Shown here: positions 22,983 to 36,742 of the stretch, piece after piece
Position numbering within the stretch: the stretch's first letter is position 1
How the letters are laid out: each line of letters starts with the position of its first letter
NCBI GenBank assembly: GCA_002917075.1
Contig: NTMA01000025.1
Span: 62,001-126,000 of the forward strand
Origin: Hawksworthiomyces lignivorus
Lineage: Eukaryota > Ascomycota > Sordariomycetes > Ophiostomatales > Ophiostomataceae
Length of the DNA stretch: 64,000 bases
Direction: 5' to 3'
The notes under the pieces: model-generated
The model's database searches: none
Told to the model about the DNA's origin: nothing
Seen by the model: the letters and a program-made list of their open reading frames with translations, nothing else
Position numbers and translations under genes: made by a program

Positions 22983-25589
22983 GATAGCTTGTTCGTAGTT
23001 ATGAAGAAAGTTGATGTCTAGGTAAGAACAAGACGGGCGTTTTTTTGTCAAAATGTATCGGCAACGATGCGACGATATGTTAACAGCTAGGATTAAGATC
23101 AGCATATTTTATATAAGCGAATGTCTAGATCATATACTAAAATCCAATAGAACACGTGAATTTACTGCTCCAGTAACGTTACGATAGATATTTGTCCGCT
23201 TTCCATATTGTAGTAGGTCGAATATTGGCAAACGCGGCTCAAAAAGCTCTACTTTGAAACACTTGCTAAACCAGTTGCAATGGAGAGCTTGTGTAGTTGA
23301 CTGCCGCAATATAAATTAACATAATAATAGACATACGGTCTCTAGTAACGGCGTTGCTGGATGGGAATGGAATCAATATAGCCCCGTGACTTTGGAGATC
23401 CTAATCACTTCCATACCGCGTGCAAAGGACTGATTGCTTGTGCTACATTTTGGAAAATATAAAATTGTCCGAGAATCCTATCGAAAGGTGACGGTAGTAA
23501 TGCATCCAGTCTAACCACTTATAAACGACTTTTCATAAAAAGAGCGGGCGTATGAAAATATCCCGTACATAAAATTGTAGTATCTGAAATTACTAGTATA
23601 TTAAAATTGGTGAGCGATATATATGGAATGGTGTAACCATTGGCGTGTTCATGATGCTTTTAAAGATTGATGCTTGAATGACTCAGTAACGGAGAGCCCG
23701 GATGGGCTACATCAGATCGCTGCCGATGACTGTAGCAAACAAGACGGGAGTTGGCGAGATGAAAGCAGACCTGTGAAATCAGAGTGGCATGGTGCGAACA
23801 GAAAGCGTATGTGGCTAAATATTCTCACAGACACAATTATCTAAAGGCAGCCTAGAAGGCCAAAGCATACGTGGAGCTTCAATATTCTTCCAGTTTCGTG
23901 TGTATAGCCCGAACTACAAGATATTTTATTACTGTTGTCCCCGGGTAGGGGGGCCCCAGAGTGACATTAAAACTATGAAGTACCGTGAGCAAGATTGCTG
24001 TGGTGAGGGGCATGTACTCGAAGAACGTGGATGCTCAAGAAAAAAAAAAAAGAAAAAAAAAGTGGTAAGGCTCGAACCCAATCGTAGTAAGGTACGATAC
24101 ATAGTGGGGCGCTTGTGATAAGACTTATCCCAGCAACGCACAGACAAACATTGAGAATGCCGGATGCGCTGTTGCTGTGTATTGAATTCTTCAAGGCCAC
24201 TTAGTAGAGCAATCCCCAAGAAAAGAGGAACCAATAATCTCGACGGTTGCCTTATTATTTTTTTTTTTTAAAAAAAAAAAAAACGCTGTTCATGCATCGA
24301 TTTCCCTGAGGCTGAAAGCTCGCTTGCATAATATGTCCATTTTGGAGCCTAGAGACGTCCAGCCGAAAAATCGTGAGACTTCGCGGTCTCGATGAGAGGA
24401 AAGGAAAGTTACGGCGCATGAAAGGTGACTTTGTTGAGGACCACATTAGGGTACATTGGTTAGTACTTTGGCATCCTTTATTTTTTGCACATATCTGTAG
24501 CCAACCAAATCTTGCATTTGCCTGAAGTATTGGATGCAAGATGCAACGCAAGTGGTTGGAAAAGTGCGCAGGTCCATGGTGGTTTGCTTGGCTGTGGTGG
24601 CGCTGATCCTCCACACTTTTTTCGAGGCCGTTATTAGCCTCCACGGCTTGCCCCTTGTTGTCAACACACCGACCCTATAATACTTCCCCCCGAAGGACCG
24701 TAGCAAAAACGACCTAGCGTCCTGGAACGCCTAAGAGAGGGCTCTCACAAACCTAACGGCCGCAAAATACAATGGCCATATAATTTGGGCCTAGGACAGT
24801 GTTTTTAGAAGCTTCCATTATGATACGACTTAGGACTCAGACTAGTGTGGTCAGAACCAAGCCTTCCGGCCGTCCCCATGTATCCAGGATTTGGCCCGCA
24901 GGAATTTCGACAACTGTTCAGTGATGTGATGACATCAGAGCCACCAACACGAGAAAATGGCAGGAAACAATGCAGCCACACATGCATGCTGCGGTCTTTC
25001 GTCTGTATTTTCGTACCACTTTTGTGCTCAGGCGGCATGGATATGCTTACTTTCGCAGCAAATAAAATACGACTTGCCCCGCAGCTGACTGCTGTCAACC
25101 GAAGCGATTTGTCTTACATGCTTTGGCCCTGGCCAGCTTTTTGTCTCTGTGCCCCTCTGCTGGGGCTGCTTATGGAAGCGATCAGCCTGTCGGGTACCAA
25201 AGAGCTCTTTCAAACCCGAGATAGCTGCAGGAGCTCTGCTGCAGCTTATTCCAGGTGTACCGTGGGTTCGTCCCATCAGCCTCGTATTGCTCTTAATTTT
25301 TGTCATGTCCGGCGCGCCACGCCGCTATGGGCACTAGGAAACAAGTGTCATGTCATAATTACGTCGATTTATTTGGATCTGCATAAAGCTGGAATGCCCG
25401 CCGAGCTCCCAGAGAGGTGTATATATAAGCTCGTTCTCCTCGCTGAGACATGCATACAAAGTCAATTACGTTACCAAGGAAACGCATCTTACTGTTCTCC
25501 TCTAGGCAACTGTATCTTTACGCAGCTATAGCTTCACGAAGCTACATCTTTGCTACATAAATCACGTTTGCCCGCTGCTGTTCGCACTA
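22983..25589. other. Gene-poor region with homopolymer tracts
   Basis: No supported gene. A/T tracts occur at 24038-24060 and around 24256-24284. The 228-codon open frame at 24845-25531 has no domain and ends against the promoter of the next gene, so I regard it as chance. TATATATAA at 25420-25428 is the likely TATA box of the But2 gene. Confidence 0.5.
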
Positions 25590-26213
25590 ATGCTTGTCCT
25601 ATCGCTCATCACTTCGGCGCTCGTCGCCGCGGTCGCTGCCGCGCCCGGTGAAGTCTTAAAGAAACGCAGACTCACGGAGCGCGACATTGACCCGCGCACG
25701 GACTGCCCCGGCTACCTGACAGAGGGCGAGTTCGAGTTCCCGCACTACATCACGCAGATCTCGCGGTCGGCGCCAGACACGCCGCTCGGCCCGCAGTACT
25801 TTGGCGTGTTCACGCCCAACGACGTCGGCTCCATCTTCAGCTTTGACATCCCCGCTGACCGGGCCGGCGCCAACTGCACGCTCGAGTTCCTATTCCCGAC
25901 GCAGTCGCAACTGGTGACCAGCTCGTACTCGTACTCGGGCGGCGGCTCCTTCTTCTTTACGGGCTACAACCCCGGCAGCTGCCCGGGCGCGGACACGACG
26001 TGGAACAACCAGCCGGAGCCGGGCCCGTTCCCGCCGTTCCCACCCATCCACATGGAGCCCGGTTATGCGTACACGATTGACATTGGCCCCTGCTTTGTGA
26101 GCGCCGGCACGTGCGCCGCAGGCCTAACGACGACCAACGACACCAATTTCTCCTTCTTCCAGGACTACAACGACTGCCCGATCGGCATCTACACGACGTA
26201 CTCATACCTTTAA
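25590..26213 (+). CDS. Secreted protein with But2 C-terminal-like domain
   Basis: A single 207-residue exon. N-terminal signal peptide (MLVLSLITSALVAAVAAAPG) with a possible Lys-Arg-Arg pro-peptide site just after it. The rest matches the fungal 'ubiquitin 3 binding protein But2' C-terminal domain as found in secreted proteins: EFEFPHYITQISRSAPDTPLG, a beta-rich centre with FSFDIPADRAGANCTLEFLFP, and a Gly/Pro-rich loop (PEPGPFPPFPPIHMEPGY). Despite the family name, extracellular members have no known link to ubiquitin; cell-wall or surface roles are usually assumed. GC-rich third positions contrast with the AT-rich flanks. A TATA box lies about 165 bases upstream. Confidence 0.85.
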   Translation: MLVLSLITSALVAAVAAAPGEVLKKRRLTERDIDPRTDCPGYLTEGEFEFPHYITQISRSAPDTPLGPQYFGVFTPNDVGSIFSFDIPADRAGANCTLEFLFPTQSQLVTSSYSYSGGGSFFFTGYNPGSCPGADTTWNNQPEPGPFPPFPPIHMEPGYAYTIDIGPCFVSAGTCAAGLTTTNDTNFSFFQDYNDCPIGIYTTYSYL

Positions 26214-27774
26214 AGGTGGGGAGGAAACCGGATGAGATGAGATGTAGATAGCAATGACAGCCATAATTTTTAATTCATATTCTGCAAATTCATAATATTT
26301 TGCTTCCCTTGAGAAGGCAATTAGCCTTTTCGATAACGCATGCCCCAGGTCGTTCCCGGTGCCATATTACAAGACAGAAATTTTACGACACCAAGAGAGG
26401 AAGTAGAATTCCTCCTAGTTCCTTAGCTCCTATGCCCCAAAATTTATAGTCTTCGATTACTTCGAAAAGTAGTACAAGCTCACTTTTCTTCTCAATATCG
26501 AGTCGCATTCTATCTATATGCCAATCCAATGACGACTAATAAGATGGAGTCGGAAAATCCAAGCATTTACTACCGAAAATATACAATGGCTCCAAAGTGA
26601 GCAGCGGGTCGTATGTCGGGACTTGGAAAGTGGGAAGACTGGTGAAAAAACTTGAAGGAACAAGATGTATCTGACATTGCCTCAGGTACTGGAGATGGTT
26701 GCTGCCAGCACATTAAAGGAAGACCTGATTGGGCAGGATTGTCAATAAATGAAAGGGGAAAGGAGTGTACAATCTGACTTTTCAGCTTACCCCTACTCCG
26801 TTCATTAACCTAGCATATTTAATTTTTATTTTTATGGTTACGATGACTTCATGTCTTAACACTGCAGTGTGATCGTATTTGGGCTTGGAAAGCAAAACAT
26901 GGCTTTTGACACGATTTTAGTAATACTGATTACTATCAATATCAAGTTAAGCAAGTAGCTCTTTTTATTATATACATGTAGGTATTGGTAGTATTCTAGT
27001 TATTATTTTGCGTAATCTCTGTCCTAGACTCTTTCGCTGAGAATATTGATGAACGGATGCAAGATTGATAATATCACAGTTGCAGCTTACAAAAGCCTGC
27101 AATGTCTTTTGACTAACGAATTTGGCTGATTTCATTTAATATTGGAGTTAAATTGTTAAATGGGCCAAAGTGAGAAGCATCGCAGATATAGCTGAAGTGA
27201 TGCGGCCACTACTTGATTATGTTCAGACGACAAGTGAAAACCTTTTCCCGATAGAACAAGATTGCTAACATGGAACAGTGTTCGTAAGTTTAGAAGGAAA
27301 AGAATTCGTCTACTACGAATCCCTATTAAAAAATACTTGTGAGAAAGAAGCTGCAAACGCTGGACCTTAGGATTTGGTTTTTTTGGGGGGGGTTTTTTCT
27401 TGGTTTTTGTTCTCAGTGCTTATTTACTGCTTTGTTCTTTATTATTAGACGGCCTCCTCTTTATGCGAGAGTACCAATGCACTGCCTGAATGTCGTTTGT
27501 TAATAGTGCCAAAATGGCAATACCATCTTTCATTTTATTTTGTCTGTCTCTGTTCAGTAGTGTCCTTTTTTGTTCATTGTGTACAGCATAGTATTCCAGA
27601 TAGTGAATGTTGTATTTCTCAAATGTCTATATAATGACGACTGGGTCTACACCTCCCTGGATCTCCTTCAGGTTATTAACAATCGCATAAACCTGCGTAC
27701 CTTAGTCAAAACACCACATATCCCACCAAAACCTACACGCTCTTCGATATATCCCAAAAGATAAAAGAACTAAC
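26214..27774. other. AT-rich intergenic region
   Basis: No gene seen in 1.56 kb. A T6-G9-T6 run lies at about 27374-27400. The right end is the promoter of the next small gene. Confidence 0.55.
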
Positions 27775-28161
27775 ATGTCAGCCAACAGACCCCATAAATT
27801 TGGCGCTTATGTCCAGAAAGGGGCAGTGGCAGCCACAAAGAACAAGCGTATTAGCCCGTCTTACGTGATCTATGCCACTGCGATGGCTGAACAGCTCACG
27901 AATCTGGGCGATCTTAAGGCACTCGTAAACCTGACTGACAGGGATGGCAACAATTATGATCTCTTTTTAGAGAGTGATGCGCTTGTTTACGGTGTGAAGG
28001 AAGAGCGTCAAAGCGGCGCAAGAAGGTACATATTTAGTTTCACAAACATGGCAATTAACAAGGCGGGAGTATATAGGCTTTGTTTCACAATTCAGAAACC
28101 TAACGGTAGGGAGGTGGACTCTACAGAAAGAGAAATTCACGTCTACGAAGAAAGTCACTAG
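27775..28161 (+). CDS. Small velvet-like protein
   Basis: A 128-residue single-exon protein with no signal peptide. The pattern SPSYVIYATAMAE, then RRYIFSFTNMAINKAGVYRL and CFTIQKPNG, resembles the last strands of the velvet beta-sandwich (in velvet proteins '..YFVFPDLSVR..G.YRLRFSL..'). It lacks the first velvet block and is much shorter than VeA, VelB or VosA, so it could be a truncated or minimal velvet-fold protein, or an unrelated small beta protein. A donor-like GTAAGT just after the stop (28165) suggests a possible 3'-UTR intron. Role unknown; if velvet-like, a DNA-binding or dimer-modulating role is possible (inference). Confidence 0.5.
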   Translation: MSANRPHKFGAYVQKGAVAATKNKRISPSYVIYATAMAEQLTNLGDLKALVNLTDRDGNNYDLFLESDALVYGVKEERQSGARRYIFSFTNMAINKAGVYRLCFTIQKPNGREVDSTEREIHVYEESH

Positions 28162-28539
28162 ACGGTAAGTACTTTTACAGACGATGACTTGCCTATCCTC
28201 TTAGCTTTTCAGTCTTGAATTTGTCTTCTTTTTCTGTTTCTTTTTGGTTAATGTGACTGTTCTCACTAAGAATAATCGATTTCCAACACGATACACTTCT
28301 ATACGGCTATTGCCAAAATCGTGGTCGCGCAAAGCGTTCGTACAATGAATTTTTTTTTTTTTGTTCATTTGCAATCATGAATGCCACGGGCTAGAGAAAC
28401 CCTCATCTAGTCACGAGACTGGGATTGAGAGGTGTAGGTATCTAACAGCCCTTCACGTTTTCTAATAAAAAGACAATAAATATGTCAAAAGACAACATTT
28501 GACCTAAAATTGCACCTCTCTTGGCTCTCTGAGTGACAT
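28162..28539. other. Intergenic region
   Basis: 3' sides of two convergent genes; a T12 run near 28350 but no gene. Confidence 0.6.
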
Positions 28540-29841
28540 TCAATCTTGCCGGGCAGGGTCCAAATCTATTTTCCCAACAATACCATCAATCTCGGCGAGG
28601 ACTTCGGGTGTAAGCTTGTCCACAATCTGCAAAGACTTGACATTCTCGACGATTTGTTCAGGTCTTGATGCACCTGTGATAACCGAGGACACATGTTTGT
28701 TCTTTAGGCACCAAGCCAAAGCTAGCTGTGACTGCGTCACTTCGAGTCTATCAGCGATGGCCTAGTGGTTAGGAGTCAGTATGCCTGCAATAACTCAGAA
28801 AAGAAATGAAAGCAAAAAAAAAAAGTATAGCACCTTAAGCTTGACTACTTTCGCAATAGATGATCTCCACTCGCTGTTGCCATACCATGAGTCCCGCACC
28901 ATGTTGCTGAAACGGTCCTGGCTCTCGGCGAATCGCGATCCCGGCGGCGGCGCGTCTGGCGAGTCGTTGTACTTTCCGCTTAGCAGACCCATCTTGATAG
29001 GACTGAATACAGTCAGGCCGATACCAAAGCGAGAGTACAGACGTTGATACTCTCCCTCGACACGCCGCCGCTCAAGCAAATTGTATTGCGGCTGCTCGAC
29101 AATTGGAGGAATTAAGCGCAGGTCGCGCGCTACGCCGCAGGCTTCCGCAATCTCATCCGCAGACCACTCCGATGTGCCCCAATACAAAGCCCAGCCTTTG
29201 TCAATAACGAAGTTGAAGGCACGAACTGTCTCCTCCATGGGCGTGAGCCGGTCGGGCCGGTGGGCGTACACAATATCGACGTATTCGAGTTGGAGGCGGC
29301 CGAGCGACGAACGTAGACCCTCCATAATGTGCTTGCGCGACAAACCATGGTTGTTGACAAGTATCTCTCCGTTGGCGCCGCCCCAGTTCAGCTTGGTACT
29401 GATGACAATGTCATTGCGCTTCCACCCCAGCTGGCGAATGGCTTGGCCCATGATAATCTCGGACTGGCCTTGAGCATAACTATGTTGTAGTCAGCACGAT
29501 ATTGAGTATTTAATACGAAGCTTTCTAGCTTACCTCTCTGCGGTGTCAAAAAAGTTGATGCCACAGTCATAAGCCTGTTTTAAACATGCGACGGTTTTTT
29601 CTTGACGCGAGGTGAGCAATTTGTCTCGCCACATCTCTCAAAGGGCCTCCACATACATACCATTGTCGACATGTCCCCCAAAGCTACACGCAGTTAGCAC
29701 CGTGATATGTGACTAAGTAAATTACGCCCAGCAAGAAACTCACGTAAGCCAGCCTCCCAATCCCAATACAGAAACATGGAGTCCTGAATTGCCGAGTCGA
29801 CGGTATTGCATGCCCGTCTTCCTTGGTTCCGGCCAGGCCAT
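28540..29841 (-). CDS. Aldo/keto reductase (potassium-channel beta-subunit-like)
   Basis: Five exons on the minus strand, 29841-29744, 29683-29661, 29600-29534, 29479-28834 and 28761-28540, give 351 residues, the normal family length. One exon is only 23 bases. All four introns are GT..AG with good branch sites. The catalytic tetrad is complete: Asp59 (FFDTAES), Tyr64, Lys92 (ISTKLNW) and His136 (VYAHRPD); the NADPH-binding end has SSVITGASRPEQIVEN. By family it is a cytosolic NADPH-dependent reductase of the AKR6-like group; the natural substrate is unknown. It is divergent from the maltase gene, 576 bp away, and shares a promoter containing five regularly spaced CGG triplets. Confidence 0.92.
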
Positions 29842-30107
29842 GGTGGCGATGCTATGATTCGTTCTTGTTACTACTTTCCCCTCTAGGAAATTGAAACTTA
29901 TCACTAGCTTGCTGGCAGAATGCTGGTGACAGAGACGACAGGACTACATGGAGTCCATTCAAATATGCACCAGCATTTATCGCAAGGAACGAAATGATAT
30001 GGAACCAGAAAGGCAGCCATAGCCAAGGCAATTCAATTGCATCTAGGTTGCTCGCATGGCAGTGTGTTTCCACTGGTAGATGTGAGTCCTTCGCCCGATC
30101 TAGAGGC

Positions 30108-30158
30108 CGGCGCTGAAGTCGGAGAAATAATCGGAAGGTAAGTCGGTAGGAAAGTCGG
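30108..30158. promoter_or_regulatory. Array of five CGG triplets at 12-bp period (CGG-N9)
   Basis: CGG starts at 30108, 30120, 30132, 30144 and 30156, so each pair is spaced by exactly nine bases. Zn2Cys6 regulators bind CGG-type half-sites, and an N9 spacing is the one I recall for the yeast MAL activator. The array lies midway between the aldo/keto reductase and maltase starts, about 260-310 bp from each. It may be an operator for the Zn2Cys6 protein encoded at 32372-34553, or a decayed 12-bp minisatellite. Confidence 0.6.
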
Positions 30159-30399
30159 AGGTGGGATAGTTCGTTGCAGCAAGGGTGAAGTGGCCAAGAT
30201 TCTGATTGGATCGGCGATCGATTGGCTCAGGTTGCAAGACTCCGCGAACAGCCATCCCCGTTGTAGGACATTGCTACATAGGTACAGACCCGCATTGTCT
30301 TCTCTTCCCTTCTCAACTTCTGTAGAGTAGCCCTTCGGAATAGACAAGCTCAAACATACGATTTGTCGCGTGTTTGAGTAGTAAACACAAAACCCATAA

Positions 30400-32265
<1,866 letters not shown>

Positions 32266-32371
32266 CAGAGACAATGGGTCTGGTTATAGATGCCAAGGCG
32301 TAACTTCGCTTTAGCTTTTTAGTTAATCGATAGATACAATAAACGACGTACTTTTCAATACAAAGATTCTG

Positions 32372-34553
32372 TTAAAGAGAATCATATGTTTGCAGCTGAG
32401 GCGGACCAGTGCTTGAATTTTCGGCAGCTACAGCAGTCTCCCAGAGCTCTGCCGATTCCCAGAGAGCACTGTCCGCAAACAGCAGGTCGATGGCATTCGA
32501 AGATCCTGCACAATTGAACGAAGGCTCTATTGTCTGGAAATCATCGAGCAAGGTATTTTCGAGCAACCTGGAGGACCCTGATGAGGAATTTGACAATCGT
32601 GCTGAGCCATTATTAGCTTCGACATTGATCGGACTGTTGAAGCCTGCTACATATCTGGCCGAGTTGGACAGCTCCGGTCTAGCTGGATCGAAAGTGGTTT
32701 GTCCCGCTATAGTTATTGACCTACGTCTCGGTCTGGTCCACTTTTGTTGGTCCTCGCTATTGATAGTGTCGACGTTATTTTTTTGAGTACTTTGCCCTGA
32801 CAGCTTATCCATTGGCAACCTGCACCTGCCAAGCACCTCTTCAATGTGTGCATGCAGAAGTGAGACTAGAGTCTTGTTGCCACCTCGGCAAAGAGCAAGT
32901 CTTCTCTGTAGCTGGCTTAGCACATCCAGTGACACATCTAGCGACTCTCGGCGGTAGTTGACAAGATCCACGGTTGTCGCATCTGCCACCGTCCTTGCAA
33001 TCTCATAGATCTTGTATTCCTGCAAACATCGTTCGTCAACATTTAATCTCATGAAAATATTTCAAGAGCAGCTACTGACCATTGCGGGGCCATGTGCTTC
33101 GACTGCCGTGTTTGGGAGCGAAGAAATTGCCTCTAGAAACGCTTTCGCAATTTGGGTCGGGTGTGATGCCCACATTGCCTGCTCGGTAGTAGTGGAATCT
33201 CCCCGCCCACGCCTCTTGGAGGCAACTTTCCATAGCACGGCTTGCATCCAATGACGGGTGACGCAGATATCTGCCATCTGGACGTCGTTTCCAAGCTTAG
33301 AATCTGTGGGCGCCTCGCGCAGCTGATACTGCAGCGAAGCTAGACGGCTGCGATCTAGTGTCTCTGTGCTTGACGCACCCTGTAAGACGTCAAAGGTTTT
33401 TGATTGCTCCAGCATCCAAAACATTCCTACGAGCTTCTTGAATCCTGGCAGAACATGTGCTGCGTCGTCAGCTTCCGTGTCATCCAAGTTGATATTGCGC
33501 ATATCACACTTGAGGATTACCGGCAGGTTGTGGAGAATAGCAACGCCCCTGTCTTGTCAGTTTTGACCATGATACGCCTCGGAAATGGGAAAGTGAACCA
33601 TGCCTTTCAGTGACAAAAAGGATAGCGATAATCCTCTGTCGGATCTGTTTCTCTTTTGCTGAAAGATTATGGTTTGCGGCGTTTCCGTCTCTGTGAAGAC
33701 CCAATATTTGTGCTATGGTTATCGCCTCTCGCAAGTACATCAAAGATCGTGCTCCACCTGGTGTCCTATTTTCGTAATACACGTGAAGGAAAAATGCGAT
33801 TCTGATAGCGTTGAGAGTCATTGGCACTTCTTGTCCATCTTGCTGCATAATCACGCGCGTCCGCTGGCATTCTGCTTCCATGGCCGCCGAGTTGCCGCCT
33901 GCTTCTGAAGGATTTAATTTCAGCTGTGCAGCTGTCGCAGCCCCGACGGCATTGGCAAGAGCATACGCTTCCGCATCTTCAATTTCGCCCTCAGACACAC
34001 GGTGTAAAGCCGATATAACTGCTTCAACTTCGACAATGGGCCATATCGGAAATAGACGGAGGCGGTAGACACACAAAGACAGAACGAGAGAGGGGATGCG
34101 CGACTTCTGTATGGCCTGGGGATCTAACGCCATTGTGCTAGTTTGTGGGATTCCCATGGAGCTCGACGGCGACAACAAGCCTGATTCTAGACCGTCTAAA
34201 GGGCTTTCATAGATGTCTGCAGGTTCATCAACCGCTGCCTGCTGGGCTGAAAAATCATCGTCTTGGTCATCGTTATCTTGTTGATGATGCTGTTCTTGTC
34301 GTTGCTGGCTCTGCTGTTGCTGCTGTTGCTGCTGTTGCTGCTTCTCAATCTGCTGGACCTGCGCAATAAGTTTTATGGTCTTTGCCCGGAGGCTACGAGG
34401 CCCTCGGATTAATGGAGCTTTGTAGAAGGTGCACGGCACACCGGAAGCGATACAACCGGAGCATGGCGCTGTCCCAGAACAGCGCACTTTCCGGACCTTG
34501 CAGCCGTCACAGGCGCGCTTGTTCCCGATCTTGCGACTGGAAGCTGTCTGCAT
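32372..34553 (-). CDS. Zn2Cys6 fungal transcription factor with polyglutamine tract
   Basis: Exons 34553-33599, 33552-33080 and 33019-32372 give 691 residues. The zinc cluster at residues 15 to about 41 is CDGCKVRKVRCSGTAPCSGC..C, followed by a coiled stretch and a Gln-rich run (CAG/CAA repeats, 34283-34345). The middle homology region follows: GGARSLMYLREAITIAQILGL and the block after the intron-1 join (TERHDRGVAILHNLP). Intron 1 (33598-33553) has a weak GTTCAC donor; intron 2 (33079-33020, GTCAGT..TTGCAG) is good. The C-terminal 130 residues are Ser/Asn-rich and acidic, as for an activation domain. Location beside the maltase and the CGG array suggests a maltose-type activator (inference). 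An in-frame ATG at 34664 would add 37 residues before the zinc cluster. Confidence 0.88.
34283..34345 (-). repeat. CAG/CAA trinucleotide tract (polyglutamine)
   Basis: An imperfect trinucleotide tract read as a run of about ten Gln plus further Gln/His-rich codons in the Zn2Cys6 protein; likely length-variable between strains. Confidence 0.85.
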
Positions 34554-35436
34554 CCCGGGGTATGATGCGAGGGAAAGTATAGTTCTCAGGTTGTATCTTC
34601 TATAAGGAAATAGCCTGCTGTAGTAGTGAAATACATTATATCTCAATATTGTCAATAATGACAAGAACTTGGATCAAGAAGTATGCTGGCACACGACAAA
34701 AAAAAATCACGGTATCAAACAAGACATTGAGTACAGCGTACAGCAACCCCAAAGACTCGGTCCACTTTTACCCCGCAAAAAGTCAGAGCCACCTGGAGAT
34801 ACGGAGTAGTGTGAGCTGTGTCGACCTGTCCACTTAGGGCTTACACAGCGGCTGTTAGGGGGAAAAGCTCAAGCTAAAGCCAGGCAGTTCAGAAGCACAT
34901 TGGTGGTGATAACTGGTTTAGTAGTAAACTCGTTTGCAGGCCTCATCCATCCATAGCAAACAGTATCACAACCAAAGTGAGGAAAGCTTTAAGATGCAAA
35001 GACACGGACGGTTTTCTTTGGTAATCATTAGCGTCATCTACCTTGGTAAGATCCAGTCGATAGATTCCTAACTGTTAAGGCGAAAGCTTTTCCTCATCGT
35101 TTCTCAAGCCCGAGTCGGGGGCTTACGGTTGGGTGATCAATTCCGAGAATTTCTCCGAGAAAAGCAGTCTGCTGTCGACGTTGTAATTCCCCGTTGCCAC
35201 GCTCCAATTTCCACAGCTACTCCCCCCGCATCTGTTAAAGCAGAGGTTCTGATATGGTGTGCTACAATCCCGTTCCCAGAGCAATACTACTCACTAATAT
35301 TTAACAACATCGACGCCGTGAAAATTAGGACGCTACGGTAAGGCGGTAATCGTCATTAAGTCGAGGACTCAGTTGAGTTTCCATCAAATACTTCACTCAA
35401 AGGCAATATTTTCCACTCTCTAGATAACTGCCCACT
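34554..35436. other. Divergent promoter region between Zn2Cys6 and TauD-type genes
   Basis: No gene seen in about 880 bases. It contains the divergent promoters; I see no clear TATA box or CGG-N9 array. Confidence 0.55.
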
Positions 35437-36742
35437 ATGCCTTCCGCAGATGTTTCGGTTACGGGTGTCGACCCAAGCATAGCAAAGACGCGCTGTCTTA
35501 AGCCCCTTGTATACTCCGGGACCCTTGACAGCTACAAGCATATGGATTTAACCCCTGTCATTGGCAGGGAATATGAGGGTCTCCAGGTTGCGGAGCTTGT
35601 GAAGGCAGAAGACCAGGTCATCAAAGATCTAGCGGTAACGAGTATGCGCCAATATTTATCGTTACACTGTGAAAGCCTTTTCTGTAACTAATTGTTCCTA
35701 GTCTCTCAGCGCGGTGTAGTCTTTTTACGTGACCAGCAATGCACGCCAGAGCAGATGAAGCAGTTTTGCCTGCGGCTGACCTCTGTCGCCGGATGCGTGA
35801 GTCTCTTCGGCAGTCGGTCGAAAACCGCCCCATTTTTCCATGTCGACCATCTGCTAACAAATATCAGCCCGAATCATCTGGACTTCACGTGCACCCACTT
35901 ACGGAAGAAGGCAGCGAGCTCGGTGACCAGGTCAGCGTCATAAGCAGTGAGAAGCAGAAGAAAGGCGGCGGCCTCACGCATCAGCTCAGCGACGTCAGCC
36001 GGTTCGCCAGCGCCGGGTGGCATACGGACATTTCCTTTGAGCCCGTCCCGTCAGACTACGCAATGCTCAAGATCCACACCCTTCCGCCTACTGGTGGAGA
36101 CACTGTGCGTTAAATCAAATTTGAATTATCTGAGCTCTCCAAAAGGGACATGTGACTGAACAGGATCAGCTTTGGGCCTCTGGCTACGAGATCTACGACC
36201 GCCTGTCTCCTGCTATGCAAGAGTTTCTTGAGGGCTTGACGGCTACGCACGATGCTTCATTCTTCCATGACGAGGCTGAACGCCTTGGGAATCCCATCCG
36301 AAAGGGCATCCGCGGATCTCCGCTAAACCAGGGAAGCAACCTCAAAGCTGTGCATCCTGTCATCCGCACGAACCGTAAGTAACCAAGACAATACTTGTTT
36401 ATTTATTTACTTCGATGGCTTCTAACTTTCCCAGCTGTTACGGGATGGAAGTCTGTTTATGTCAACAAAGGTTTCACGAAGCGCATCAATGGTGTGACCA
36501 AGGATGAGTCGGACCTGTTGCTGCCTTACCTCTTTAATTTGGTCACCCAAAATCACGACGCCCAAGTCCGCTTCAAGTGGCGCAAGAACGATATGGCCAT
36601 ATGGGACAATCGTAGCATGTGGCACTGTGCCACGTACGACTATGTCGAAGCGCGGGCGGGAGACCGTGTGTGCTCTCTTGGTGAAGCACCATATCTAGAC
36701 TTAGCAAACAGCAAGGGTCGGAAGGAAGCTTTAGGCCCCTAA
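35437..36742 (+). CDS. TauD/TfdA-type Fe(II)/2-oxoglutarate dioxygenase
   Basis: Five exons (35437-35641, 35702-35796, 35868-36104, 36170-36374, 36435-36742) give 349 residues. The joins restore family blocks: DLAVT/ISQRGVVFLRDQ, VAGC/PESSGLHVHPL, TGGDT/LWASGYEIYD and IRTN/PVTGWKSVYVN. The iron-binding facial triad is His152 and Asp154 (WHTDISFE) plus His311 (MWHCATYDY). Fungal members are usually annotated as alpha-ketoglutarate-dependent sulfonate dioxygenases releasing sulfite from taurine-like compounds, but related enzymes oxidise other small acids, so the substrate is open. The anion:cation symporter gene next downstream on the same strand may supply the substrate (inference). Confidence 0.92.

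Noticed and set aside
24061..24130. tRNA-like B-box (GGTTCGAGCC on the minus strand) followed by a T run
   Set aside because: The T-arm does not pair properly, there is no convincing A box or cloverleaf; could be a decayed SINE but unsupported.
24845..25531. 228-codon open frame on the plus strand
   Set aside because: Composition without domain, no family resemblance, and it ends within the promoter of the But2 gene; likely chance.
32409..32786. 125-codon plus-strand frame within the Zn2Cys6 gene
   Set aside because: Antisense shadow of a well-supported coding exon.
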